Positions 7,134 through 14,682 of a DNA stretch of 64,000 nt are shown one piece after another; within the stretch, counting starts at the first letter, position 1, and every line of letters starts with the position of its first letter. This DNA comes from Gammaproteobacteria bacterium. Lineage in GTDB: Bacteria > Pseudomonadota > Gammaproteobacteria > Pseudomonadales > Azotimanducaceae_A. The notes under the pieces were generated by a model that worked only from the letters and a program-made list of their open reading frames with translations, searched no databases and was not told the origin of the DNA. Both the position numbers and the translations under genes were made by a program. The stretch is from NCBI GenBank assembly GCA_012960755.1, contig DUAT01000012.1, positions 1-64,000 of the forward strand, given 5' to 3'.

Positions 7134-8990
7134 GTGAGCATTAAGTTAAAGCTGATTATCCCCGCTATTCTTCTGCTTTCAGGTTGCGCCGTTTCGACAA
7201 CTAACACCGTGGCAACGATGCCAGCCCTCAAGACCGGAAGCATTGAATCCACCAGAACCACTGAGGGTTTACCAACTACCGTTGCAGTCTTGCCCTTTGC
7301 CAACAAGACCGATAGTGAATTCGCTTATTCGGTCGTTCGACAGACCATGTTTAACCATTTTTCGTCGAAAAATTACCGAATGATTCACTGGCAGGATGTG
7401 GACAGGCGATTACGGCTGGCAGGCATTACGACTAACGAAGAACTGATGTCTCGCTCCCGTGCCGAATTGAGCCAACTGCTGGGCGTGGACGGCCTGATTT
7501 ACGGCAATATCACCCACTACAATAAAACCCTCGCTGCTATCTATGCCCAGATCTCTGTCGGTGTTGAACTCAACTTTGTTAACTCATCAGACAAGGTTAT
7601 CTGGCAGGTTAAGGATGTGAGACGAAGTCACGCGGGCGGTATCTCAACCACACCGGTCGGACTCATTTTGAATGCGTTAATCGCGGCAAAACATGTTTAC
7701 GGCGACCTGAATTTATACAGAGCGGCGGACGATTTAGGTCGCGCCCTGGCTAAAGACATGCCACAGCCGACAGTTCTCAACCAGAAAAGAAGCCCCTCTA
7801 TCACCAATGTTGCCCACTCTGGTGTTGGGCAATTCCTCAAGTATGGTGACAGGCTGGAAATTGCGATGGAAGGTGACGCTGGTTTGATTGCAGTGGCCAG
7901 CATCGAAGGGATTGGACTGGTGATTCTCGAAGAGGCTGACGCTGGCCAGTATGTTGGTGAACTGATTATTGACAAAAAGTATAATGTCACTGATATTGTC
8001 GTTACCGGACGGTTACAGGATGAATTTGGACAGACCCGTAGTTGGATATCACCCTACGGTTTGTTGAATATTGACAACATCCCGCCGGAAAAAGTAACTG
8101 GCCTCAAGGTGCAGTCAAACAACATGAGCGTAACGATGGATTGGGATCCGTCATCCGATACCAATGTTGCCGGTTATCACATTGCAGTCGCAGACAGTGA
8201 AACCGGTTCGCCGACTTCAGAAGCTGAATCGGACAATTCCAGTTACACGGTCAATTCACTTAATAATTTCCAGGAGTATTATGTTTCAGTACGAGCGATG
8301 GACAAGGCAGGCAACATTTCAGAAGCCGCCCGGGTATCGGTTACTGCTGCACCTGATGCTCGCTTCGCCGACGCGACAGCCATCACAGATGAGCTACCGG
8401 CTGTTATTTCCGGTGTATATAAACTGACAATCGCAGGTAACCCGTACATACTTAGAAACGAAAGTCGAATTGCCACAGATGGTGTGCTGCTGATAGCCCC
8501 TGGTGTTGAGATCCAGGTCAGCCCCCGGGCAAAACTGACGGTGATGGGTGAGTTACATACTTTTGGTTCAAAAGAATCCCTGGTCAAGGTCAGTGCCGTG
8601 GGTTCGCAAGGGTTTGATGAATTCCTGGTGCTGCAAAGCACCTTCCCTGTTTCACTGACAGGCTTGCTGGTAACGGGTGCAGGTATTCCAATCCAGATTA
8701 ATGCAGGAGAGCCCCTGATTTCTGACTCAGAGCTTGAAAACTGCAAATTCAATTGCCTGACAATTAGCGGCTCGTCCCGGCCCGCTATTCGCGACACGCT
8801 GATTAGTGGCGCCAAAGCCAGTGGCGTGGTGATTTCCGGTCAGTCACAGCCTACCTTTACCGGTATGCGATTTATCAGCAATCAACCTTTCCACATTCAA
8901 AACAGTTCTACTTATCATGTCGATGCTAAAAACAATGAGTGGCAACCAGATGCCAGTAGCATAACGGTACTGGGAGATGTGAGTTACTAA
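7134..8990 (+). CDS. GNA1162/DUF799-like lipoprotein fused to FN3 and beta-helix-like tail
   Basis: The start is GTG 7134: it lies 7 nt after AAGGAG (7121-7126) and gives a type II signal peptide with lipobox LLSGC (Cys18); the TTG at 7128 is too close to the SD. Residues about 40-215 match DUF799/GNA1162, a fold related to the TolB-N/CsgG/LpoB group (VAVLPFANKTDSEFAY; GVDGLIYGNI). A fibronectin type III domain follows at about 315-406, with VTGLKV, DWDPSSD and YYVSVRAMDKAGN. The last 190 residues hold parallel beta-helix-like repeats. The full length of 618 aa is far longer than an ordinary GNA1162 protein of about 220. It is probably an outer-membrane lipoprotein presenting a binding arm. 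Confidence 0.8.
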   Translation: MSIKLKLIIPAILLLSGCAVSTTNTVATMPALKTGSIESTRTTEGLPTTVAVLPFANKTDSEFAYSVVRQTMFNHFSSKNYRMIHWQDVDRRLRLAGITTNEELMSRSRAELSQLLGVDGLIYGNITHYNKTLAAIYAQISVGVELNFVNSSDKVIWQVKDVRRSHAGGISTTPVGLILNALIAAKHVYGDLNLYRAADDLGRALAKDMPQPTVLNQKRSPSITNVAHSGVGQFLKYGDRLEIAMEGDAGLIAVASIEGIGLVILEEADAGQYVGELIIDKKYNVTDIVVTGRLQDEFGQTRSWISPYGLLNIDNIPPEKVTGLKVQSNNMSVTMDWDPSSDTNVAGYHIAVADSETGSPTSEAESDNSSYTVNSLNNFQEYYVSVRAMDKAGNISEAARVSVTAAPDARFADATAITDELPAVISGVYKLTIAGNPYILRNESRIATDGVLLIAPGVEIQVSPRAKLTVMGELHTFGSKESLVKVSAVGSQGFDEFLVLQSTFPVSLTGLLVTGAGIPIQINAGEPLISDSELENCKFNCLTISGSSRPAIRDTLISGAKASGVVISGQSQPTFTGMRFISNQPFHIQNSSTYHVDAKNNEWQPDASSITVLGDVSY

Positions 8991-9001
8991 GGAGGTAAGC
9001 T

Positions 9002-9982
9002 ATGACATTTCATCCAAGAATGGCCGTCACGTTGTTTCTGCTCATCAGCTTTGGAGCTCATGCAGACGACTATATTGAGTGGGTTGGCGCAAACAGTGGG
9101 GTCAATTGGAGTTCAGGCCAGGTTACCGCTGAAGGTGCAGGGGTAGCGCCAGCAGACAAGCCACCCAGCACTGCAAAACTACTGGCCTGTCGGGCTGCCG
9201 TGGTTGATGCCCAACGCAACATTCTCGAATCTATACAGGGCGTTCGTGTCAACAGCGCGACGGTTGTTACCGATATGATGCTGGATAGCGATGTGATCAA
9301 AACCAGCGTCAGTGGTCTGGTTAAGGGTGCGACAATCGTAAAACGAGCGCCCCAGGACGACGGCAGCTGCCTTGTCCAGATGATCGCGCCTATTGGCGGC
9401 AAGTTCGCAAAAGACATCTATACAGAGGTCCTCGGCGCTGACGTTAATACAATTGCGAGCCCAACAGACCCAAATCGTGAGTGGATACACAGAATAGTCA
9501 ACAGTTCCCTGAACGTACTTGTGCCACAGAGTTTCGCGGAACAACAAATGCCATGGCAGGAAGCCATCGACAACCTGTCACAGCGAATTGAGGCTCTCGA
9601 AGAACTCATCAGTACTCACCCTGGCATTATTGAAGTGAAAGACACTGGGCCCACAGGCCTCGTTCTTGATGCGAGGGGCAGTAATTTTATTCCGTCGATG
9701 TCTCCCAGGATCAGAAAAATTCAAAGTGGAGTCCTCTACCCGAATAGCAAACACCAGACTAATGCCCGGGACCGCGGTCAACTAGTGTCGTTATTCACCC
9801 GGGATCTGGCAACGGCGCGCCGTCATCCAATCGTTGGTGACCGTCCGGTTGTTATCAAGGCATTGCGCACCTTTGGTGATACCAGAACCGAGATAGTACT
9901 TGGGAAAGATGCTTCTGAAAGACTGCAGGCGCTCGTCAGCAAAGGGTTCCTGGATGATGCGGGTGTCATAATAGTTCTTTAA
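9002..9982 (+). CDS. LPP20-like exported protein, second copy
   Basis: A textbook SD (AAGGAGGT) sits 6 nt before the ATG. The 326-aa product has a signal peptide (cleavage after AHA, residue about 21) and the LPP20 block at about 60-110 (CRAAVVDAQRNILE, then GVRVNSATVV and GLVKGATIV). The C-terminal block IKAL...LDDAGVIIVL mirrors the product of 1824-2876. Two Cys residues, one in the LLACRAA stretch and one in GSCLV, could form a disulphide; the first copy lacks them. It lies 11 bp after the lipoprotein gene and 41 bp before the DUF4384 gene. The function is unknown. Confidence 0.75.
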   Translation: MTFHPRMAVTLFLLISFGAHADDYIEWVGANSGVNWSSGQVTAEGAGVAPADKPPSTAKLLACRAAVVDAQRNILESIQGVRVNSATVVTDMMLDSDVIKTSVSGLVKGATIVKRAPQDDGSCLVQMIAPIGGKFAKDIYTEVLGADVNTIASPTDPNREWIHRIVNSSLNVLVPQSFAEQQMPWQEAIDNLSQRIEALEELISTHPGIIEVKDTGPTGLVLDARGSNFIPSMSPRIRKIQSGVLYPNSKHQTNARDRGQLVSLFTRDLATARRHPIVGDRPVVIKALRTFGDTRTEIVLGKDASERLQALVSKGFLDDAGVIIVL

Positions 9983-10023
9983 GATAGTTCGGTAAAATAT
10001 TCTTGCGTAGGAGTCGCGCTACG

Positions 10024-10914
10024 ATGACAACATCAAAATCAACATCGACAGCTATCTACCTGTTGTTCTTCACATCCAGTCTGCTGTTTTCAGTAGCTCA
10101 TGCACAGCAGTCTTCTATCACGGAGGCAGACGGATCATCCTGCATGGGAGATGAGCAATCACGCAAACAAACTGAAAACTCGGCACTCCAGGATGCTAAA
10201 CGACTGGCCATCGAGTTCACCTCAACTTACCTGGAAAGCGAAACCGTGATCGAGAACTTTCAATTAAAGAATGATCTTGTGCAGGCGTTTGCAAAGGCAA
10301 ATGTTCAGGTTATCGATATTCTTTCCAAAAGCTGGGATGACCCAAGGGACTGTTTCACTATCCGGATCAGGGCTGAAGTACTTCCCAATCCCGCACAGAT
10401 GCAGAAAATTAACAGCAGCCAAATGATGGCAAACCCACGGGCACCGCTCAATGTTGAACTCTGGACCAATGAGGACAGTTTCATCAGCGGCGAGAGCATT
10501 AAAATTTATCTTCGTGGTAACAAGCCATTTTATGCTCGTCTGTTATACATCGATGCCGCCGACAACAATGTTCAATTGCTGCCCAACCTGCATCGTACAA
10601 AGAACTATTTTGCCGGTGCGACTATTTTTGAAGTGCCGAATGCGGAGGATGATTTTGAGTTAACCGTGGGCGGCCCTTTCGGTAAGGAAAAGTTGATTTT
10701 GTACGCCAGTACCAGCCCATTGGGCGAGATAGCAACTACAAAAGCAAATGATGATGTCTACTTCGTCACCGAAAAACCCGAACACATTGCGGCTAAAACA
10801 AGAGGGATATCAATTACCAAACCTGGTTCAGGCTCAGGTCAACAGAAGAAAACGGTGGCTGAGTTTGCCGAAGTCTCCGTGGAGGTAGTGACGCGGGAAG
10901 ATACCACCGAGTAG
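10024..10914 (+). CDS. Exported DUF4384-domain protein
   Basis: The start ATG 10024 has TAGGAG 10 nt upstream. A signal peptide ends at AHA (about residue 30). The N-terminal third has an LPP20/FlgP-like pattern (ALQDAKRLAIEFTSTYLES; RIRAEVLP). The second half carries the DUF4384 signature: LNVELWTNEDSFISGESI and then RLLYIDAADNNVQLLPN. DUF4384 is often found attached to, or encoded beside, caspase-like or kinase genes in Proteobacteria, which fits the caspase-like gene at the other end of this cluster. It is the last gene of the operon and the next gene is convergent. Its role is unknown. Confidence 0.75.
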   Translation: MTTSKSTSTAIYLLFFTSSLLFSVAHAQQSSITEADGSSCMGDEQSRKQTENSALQDAKRLAIEFTSTYLESETVIENFQLKNDLVQAFAKANVQVIDILSKSWDDPRDCFTIRIRAEVLPNPAQMQKINSSQMMANPRAPLNVELWTNEDSFISGESIKIYLRGNKPFYARLLYIDAADNNVQLLPNLHRTKNYFAGATIFEVPNAEDDFELTVGGPFGKEKLILYASTSPLGEIATTKANDDVYFVTEKPEHIAAKTRGISITKPGSGSGQQKKTVAEFAEVSVEVVTREDTTE

Positions 10915-10943
10915 TTCAGACATCGGTCCTCTACCGGGCAATA

Positions 10944-11555
10944 TCAGGGCTTGAACTGATGTTCGTAGTAAATTAGGTTCACCCCTCCGACCTCAACGGC
11001 TCGCCGTGAAAACTGGCTCACCAGGTTGCTTTCCGCATTTTTGTAAGCGGCTTCGGTCAACAGAGTTTCTCCGCCATTGGCAATATTTTCTCCCAACTTC
11101 GATGCAGAATTCATCTCATCGGCAAAATACCCCTCCAGGGATTCTGAATACAGCATTTGTCCATAGCCAATGCCGATACAGACCTGGTAGCGTTCAGTGT
11201 CCGTGAGCATGAGGTCAGCGGCGTAGATCTGTTCCTGGATTTCCAACGCACTGGCAATCGCGTCGTTAACCGACGGGAACACGGCAAAAACGTTGTCTGC
11301 TTCAAAGTGAATGTTCTTGCTGTGGTGGGATTCGAAAATCGTGGTTGCTTTCTCACGAATACGCATAAGGCGCGCCAGAAAGTGAACAATTCCATGGCTT
11401 ATTGAGACTCGTGAAAAGCCGGAGGAATCCAGAATCAACACCGCCACCGTTTCTCCATAGCGCTGCCAGATTTCTTCTTCACGACTCGCTGGATCGATTC
11501 CCGCCGCGATCAGCTTCGCCATGGTTTGAAAGAGATTGTCGTTCTCTTCATTCAT
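10944..11555 (-). CDS. Class III nucleotidyl cyclase-domain protein
   Basis: This 203-aa protein is essentially one adenylate/guanylate cyclase catalytic domain. The two metal-binding aspartates are at Asp43 (ILDSSGFSR) and Asp87 (FEADNVFAVF), and the later VCIGIGYG and ADEMNSASKLGENIA segments match the strand and dimer-interface helix of class III cyclases. There is no membrane segment, receiver or other sensor domain. The usual substrate-specifying Lys/Asp pair is not evident (Glu85 and later Asp), so cAMP production is not certain. It lies convergent to the MCE operon, with only 29 bp between the stops. It may be a soluble cyclase or a degenerate homologue. Confidence 0.75.
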   Translation of the reverse strand: MNEENDNLFQTMAKLIAAGIDPASREEEIWQRYGETVAVLILDSSGFSRVSISHGIVHFLARLMRIREKATTIFESHHSKNIHFEADNVFAVFPSVNDAIASALEIQEQIYAADLMLTDTERYQVCIGIGYGQMLYSESLEGYFADEMNSASKLGENIANGGETLLTEAAYKNAESNLVSQFSRRAVEVGGVNLIYYEHQFKP

Positions 11556-11600
11556 TGGTCTTTAGTCATCAGTCTTCATGATCGATTGACCGGTTTGGTA

Positions 11601-12893
11601 TTAAAATTCGTGAACGCGCACAGGCAGATGAGTATATCCCTTTACGAAAGTTGAATAAGTACGCTCGGGTTCCGCCATGACTTCGATCTTGCTGAATCGT
11701 TTCGAAATTTCTTCCCAGATAATTCGTAACTGCATTTCCGCCAGTCGATTACCCATGCACCGGTGGATGCCATACCCGAATGACAAGTGCTGGCGGACCT
11801 TGGGCCGATCGATAATGAACTGATCCGCATTGGGAATTGCCTCATCGTCACGATTACCAGAGACGTACCACATGACCACCTTGTCACCCTGCTTGATGTT
11901 TTTCCCGCCGAGGACAGTGTCTTCCAGCGCCGTTCGCCGCATATGGGCAAGTGGTGTTTGATAACGAATGATCTCTGAAACCATATTAGGAATCAGGTCG
12001 AGATCAGCTCGCAATTTGTCGTACTCCTTCGGATTCTGGTTGAGGAAATATACCCCGCCAGAAATCGAATTACGGGTGGTGTCATTGCCACCGACTATGA
12101 GCAGTAAGAGATTCCCAAGGAACTCAAACGGGCTCATGTTTTTGGTGTCCTCACCGTGCGCAAGCATGGAAATAAGGTCATTTTTTGGCGGAGCCGCGGC
12201 TCGCTCGTTCCACAATCGGGTAAAGTATTCAAGGCATTCGATCAACTCTGCCCGCTTTTGCTCCGAAGATTCGACAATCCCGACTCCCGGTGGCGTTGTA
12301 GCTATATCAGACCAGCGAGTGAGTTTGCGTCGATCCTCGAAGGGAAAGTCGAACAGGGTAGCCAGCATTTGTGTCGTCAGTTCGATCGAAACCAGGTCCA
12401 CCCAATCAAAAGTTTCACCCCGGGGCAGGGAATCAAGAATCGCTATCGCCCTTTCACGAATCGTACCCTCAAGCAATGCCAGGTTCGGTGGTGCCACCAC
12501 TGAGGTCACGGTGGCTCGCTGGAGGTCATGTTTGGGAGGATCCATGGCGATGAACATGCCGAAACCGTCGAACTGCGGCTTGGCCTCGTTCTCAGTTTCC
12601 TTCTGGGTCTGGGGTGCGCCACCGAGGCCCCCAACGGTAATTCCGCGTGCGGAGGAAAAAACCTGGTGATTAGTGTCGACCTCGAAAATATCCTTGTATC
12701 GGGTTACCGACCAATAGGGTCCAAATGCACTCTCGGCGCAATAGTGAACCGGGTCTTCCTTCCTCAGACGCTCGAAATAGGCCCATTGGGCATCATTTTG
12801 AAACAGTTCTGGCTGCGCAACATTGATGCTTTCCAGCGGAATTGAATAGGGGTCAGGGATCTCCGCTGCAGTCACAGTGGATTGTTCACTCAT
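11601..12893 (-). CDS. Cytochrome P450, CYP153-like
   Basis: The 430-aa soluble P450 has all the hallmarks: I-helix GGNDTTRN, ExxR in SEIIRYQ, and the heme loop FGYGIHRCMG with Cys379 as thiolate ligand. The segments TPLAHMRRTALEDTVLGG, MWYVSGNRD and the C-terminal VKGYTHLPVR are typical of CYP153, bacterial P450s that hydroxylate the terminal carbon of alkanes and fatty acids. The SD AGAGGTGAG precedes the ATG. There is no ferredoxin or ferredoxin reductase gene next to it, so electrons must come from elsewhere. The assignment to CYP153 is from memory of motifs; membership of the P450 family is certain. Confidence 0.93.
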   Translation of the reverse strand: MSEQSTVTAAEIPDPYSIPLESINVAQPELFQNDAQWAYFERLRKEDPVHYCAESAFGPYWSVTRYKDIFEVDTNHQVFSSARGITVGGLGGAPQTQKETENEAKPQFDGFGMFIAMDPPKHDLQRATVTSVVAPPNLALLEGTIRERAIAILDSLPRGETFDWVDLVSIELTTQMLATLFDFPFEDRRKLTRWSDIATTPPGVGIVESSEQKRAELIECLEYFTRLWNERAAAPPKNDLISMLAHGEDTKNMSPFEFLGNLLLLIVGGNDTTRNSISGGVYFLNQNPKEYDKLRADLDLIPNMVSEIIRYQTPLAHMRRTALEDTVLGGKNIKQGDKVVMWYVSGNRDDEAIPNADQFIIDRPKVRQHLSFGYGIHRCMGNRLAEMQLRIIWEEISKRFSKIEVMAEPERTYSTFVKGYTHLPVRVHEF

Positions 12894-13226
12894 TTCTCAC
12901 CTCTTTCCTTCAATAATATTGGCGCTAACCATTGCGTTGTAGACAGCACCGTTTCAAAAAGGATAGCCGCGAAACCCATTATAGAAAAGATCACAACAGG
13001 ACAGAAGCTTTTACACCAAAAACTCTGGGTTATTTCTGGGGGTAGACCAGCGGGGTCTCCGAGCGCCAGCTCGCCTGGTCAATAGCGGCTACACGATAAC
13101 ATAGAGACTGACAACCTGATTCAGTCAAAACAATGGATTACCCGTTAAAGGTAGAGCAGACTCGATAAACCTTTATTGCGCGAAGCCGTCTGCCAGCCAG
13201 CAATTTGTATTGATCAGGGGAAAAGT
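12894..13226. other. Intergenic region between P450 and MBL-fold genes
   Basis: There is no gene here. The stretch holds divergent promoters for both neighbours and one nested inverted repeat: GACCAG (13045-13050) with CTGGTC (13075-13080), enclosing GAGC/GCTC. AGGGG at 13216-13220 is the ribosome site of the next gene. I see nothing else. Confidence 0.4.
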
Positions 13227-13838
13227 ATGAAATTGCTTCACCGAGATGATTTGTTCAGTTGGTCGGAATTTAACGAAGAGCGTGAACTGGACTTTAATAG
13301 TTGGCTTTGGCAAAGAAGAGACGGTAACCTGCTGATCGATCCTCTACCCATGTCAACACACGATCAACAACGTCTTGAAAGCCTGGGCGGCGCAAAGTTC
13401 ATTGTCATTACCAACAGTGATCATTGTCGCGACGCAGAGAAAATCGCCAGGGATACCGGGGCAAAGTTATATGGTCCGAATCAGGAAAAGACAAACTTTC
13501 CATTAGCATGTAATCATTGGCTGCAAAACGGTGATCAGGTGGTACCTGGGCTGATAGTAATTGAGCTGGCCGGATCCAAAACACCCGGCGAGCTAGCATT
13601 ATTGCTCGAAGATAACACCCTGATTACGGGCGATTTAATTCGATGCCACAAGGCTGGAGAATTATGCCTCTTGCCTGATGCCAAGTTGAGCGACAAAAAA
13701 ATGGCTGTCGAGTCACTAAGGCATCTTGCAGCCTTGCCAGGCGTAGATGCGGTTCTTCCGGGTGATGGCTGGCCGATATTTCGATATGGTGCCGAGGCTA
13801 TTATTCGATTAGTCCGTACTCTGTCGACCAGTTCTTAG
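13227..13838 (+). CDS. MBL-fold protein with altered metal-binding motif
   Basis: The start ATG 13227 has AGGGG 6 nt upstream. The 203-aa product follows the metallo-beta-lactamase fold: strand ITNSDHCRDAEKIA replaces the usual HxHxDH loop, LITGDL gives the third-motif Asp, and LPGDGWPIF replaces the usual PGHG. Three of the normal metal ligands therefore differ. A family of similar proteins with a HxxRDA motif exists in bacteria, so it may still bind a metal or may be catalytically dead. It stands alone between a divergent P450 and a 2OG oxygenase gene. No pathway can be assigned. Confidence 0.7.
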   Translation: MKLLHRDDLFSWSEFNEERELDFNSWLWQRRDGNLLIDPLPMSTHDQQRLESLGGAKFIVITNSDHCRDAEKIARDTGAKLYGPNQEKTNFPLACNHWLQNGDQVVPGLIVIELAGSKTPGELALLLEDNTLITGDLIRCHKAGELCLLPDAKLSDKKMAVESLRHLAALPGVDAVLPGDGWPIFRYGAEAIIRLVRTLSTSS

Positions 13839-14001
13839 CTAGTCTTATCTTGAAACAGAATTGTGAGTGCGATTTCCTTCTTTAAGTGATTGACTTGAAA
13901 AGTCACAATATTAAGAAGTTGCGTGAATTCTGTAAAAAAGCGGCTTTCCGGACGGGAAACAGATAGGTATTTTGCGAAGTTCAAACGCTGGAGGACATCA
14001 A

Positions 14002-14682
14002 ATGAATGATGAAGATTGGCTGCAGAACTCTGATGTCTATAGCTTGTTTCCAACACTGGTGTGGAAGATCCAGCTGCCTGCGGAAATTACTACAAATCAA
14101 AATCCGCTCATCGTTGATGCAATAAGAAAAATAAATCCAAAAATAGATGATATTGAAGAAGCAACGTACTGGCAGTCACATCAGCTGCTTCATAAAGAAG
14201 CTGAACTTGAGCAGGTAATGTCTTGTATCACCAGTGCTGCTCATAAGGTCTTGCGGTTTTTGAACATTGGTGCGAATGACATTGAAGTGACCGGCTGCTG
14301 GGCTAACGTGATCAGTGTGGGGGCGTCACATCGCATGCACAACCATCCGAACAATTACCTGAGCGGTGTCTACTATGTCCGAGTGTCTACGGGTGCCAAC
14401 ACGATCAACTTTCACGATCCGAGACCTCAGTCAGGTATCATAAGACCACCGGTCACGCAGCTAACAGGACAGAACACCGATCAGGTCGTGGTAGAAGTCA
14501 CGGATGGCACCCTCCTTCTGTTTCCATCCTACCTGCTGCACTCTCTTTCGTACGATAATCACAACCTTGCCGTCTTCAATTTTTTCAGGTCCGGACTAAA
14601 CAAGTTTCAAGGGCAGACTTCGCAGCCTTTGCCCGGTCGCAGCGAATATCGCACTCGCAACAGCTGGCGCAATGGGAGGTAA
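14002..14682 (+). CDS. Putative 2OG-Fe(II) oxygenase (TIGR02466-like)
   Basis: The start is ATG 14002 with GGAGGA 6 nt upstream. The 226-aa protein has the pattern of the TIGR02466 group: FPTLVW near the N-terminus, GASHRMHNHPNNYLSGVYYV with the candidate first Fe ligands, NFHDPR, and LLLFPSYLLHSLS with the distal His. These are predicted non-heme iron oxygenases using 2-oxoglutarate; the substrates are unknown. The last 29 codons overlap, in the opposite strand, the end of the molybdoenzyme gene, so the C-terminal tail may be an extension that arose from loss of an earlier stop. Confidence 0.75.
   Translation: MNDEDWLQNSDVYSLFPTLVWKIQLPAEITTNQNPLIVDAIRKINPKIDDIEEATYWQSHQLLHKEAELEQVMSCITSAAHKVLRFLNIGANDIEVTGCWANVISVGASHRMHNHPNNYLSGVYYVRVSTGANTINFHDPRPQSGIIRPPVTQLTGQNTDQVVVEVTDGTLLLFPSYLLHSLSYDNHNLAVFNFFRSGLNKFQGQTSQPLPGRSEYRTRNSWRNGR

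Noticed and set aside
11968..12669. Long plus-strand frame opposite the P450 gene
   Set aside because: Shadow of the P450 in the opposite strand; arginine/serine-rich with no recognisable domain.
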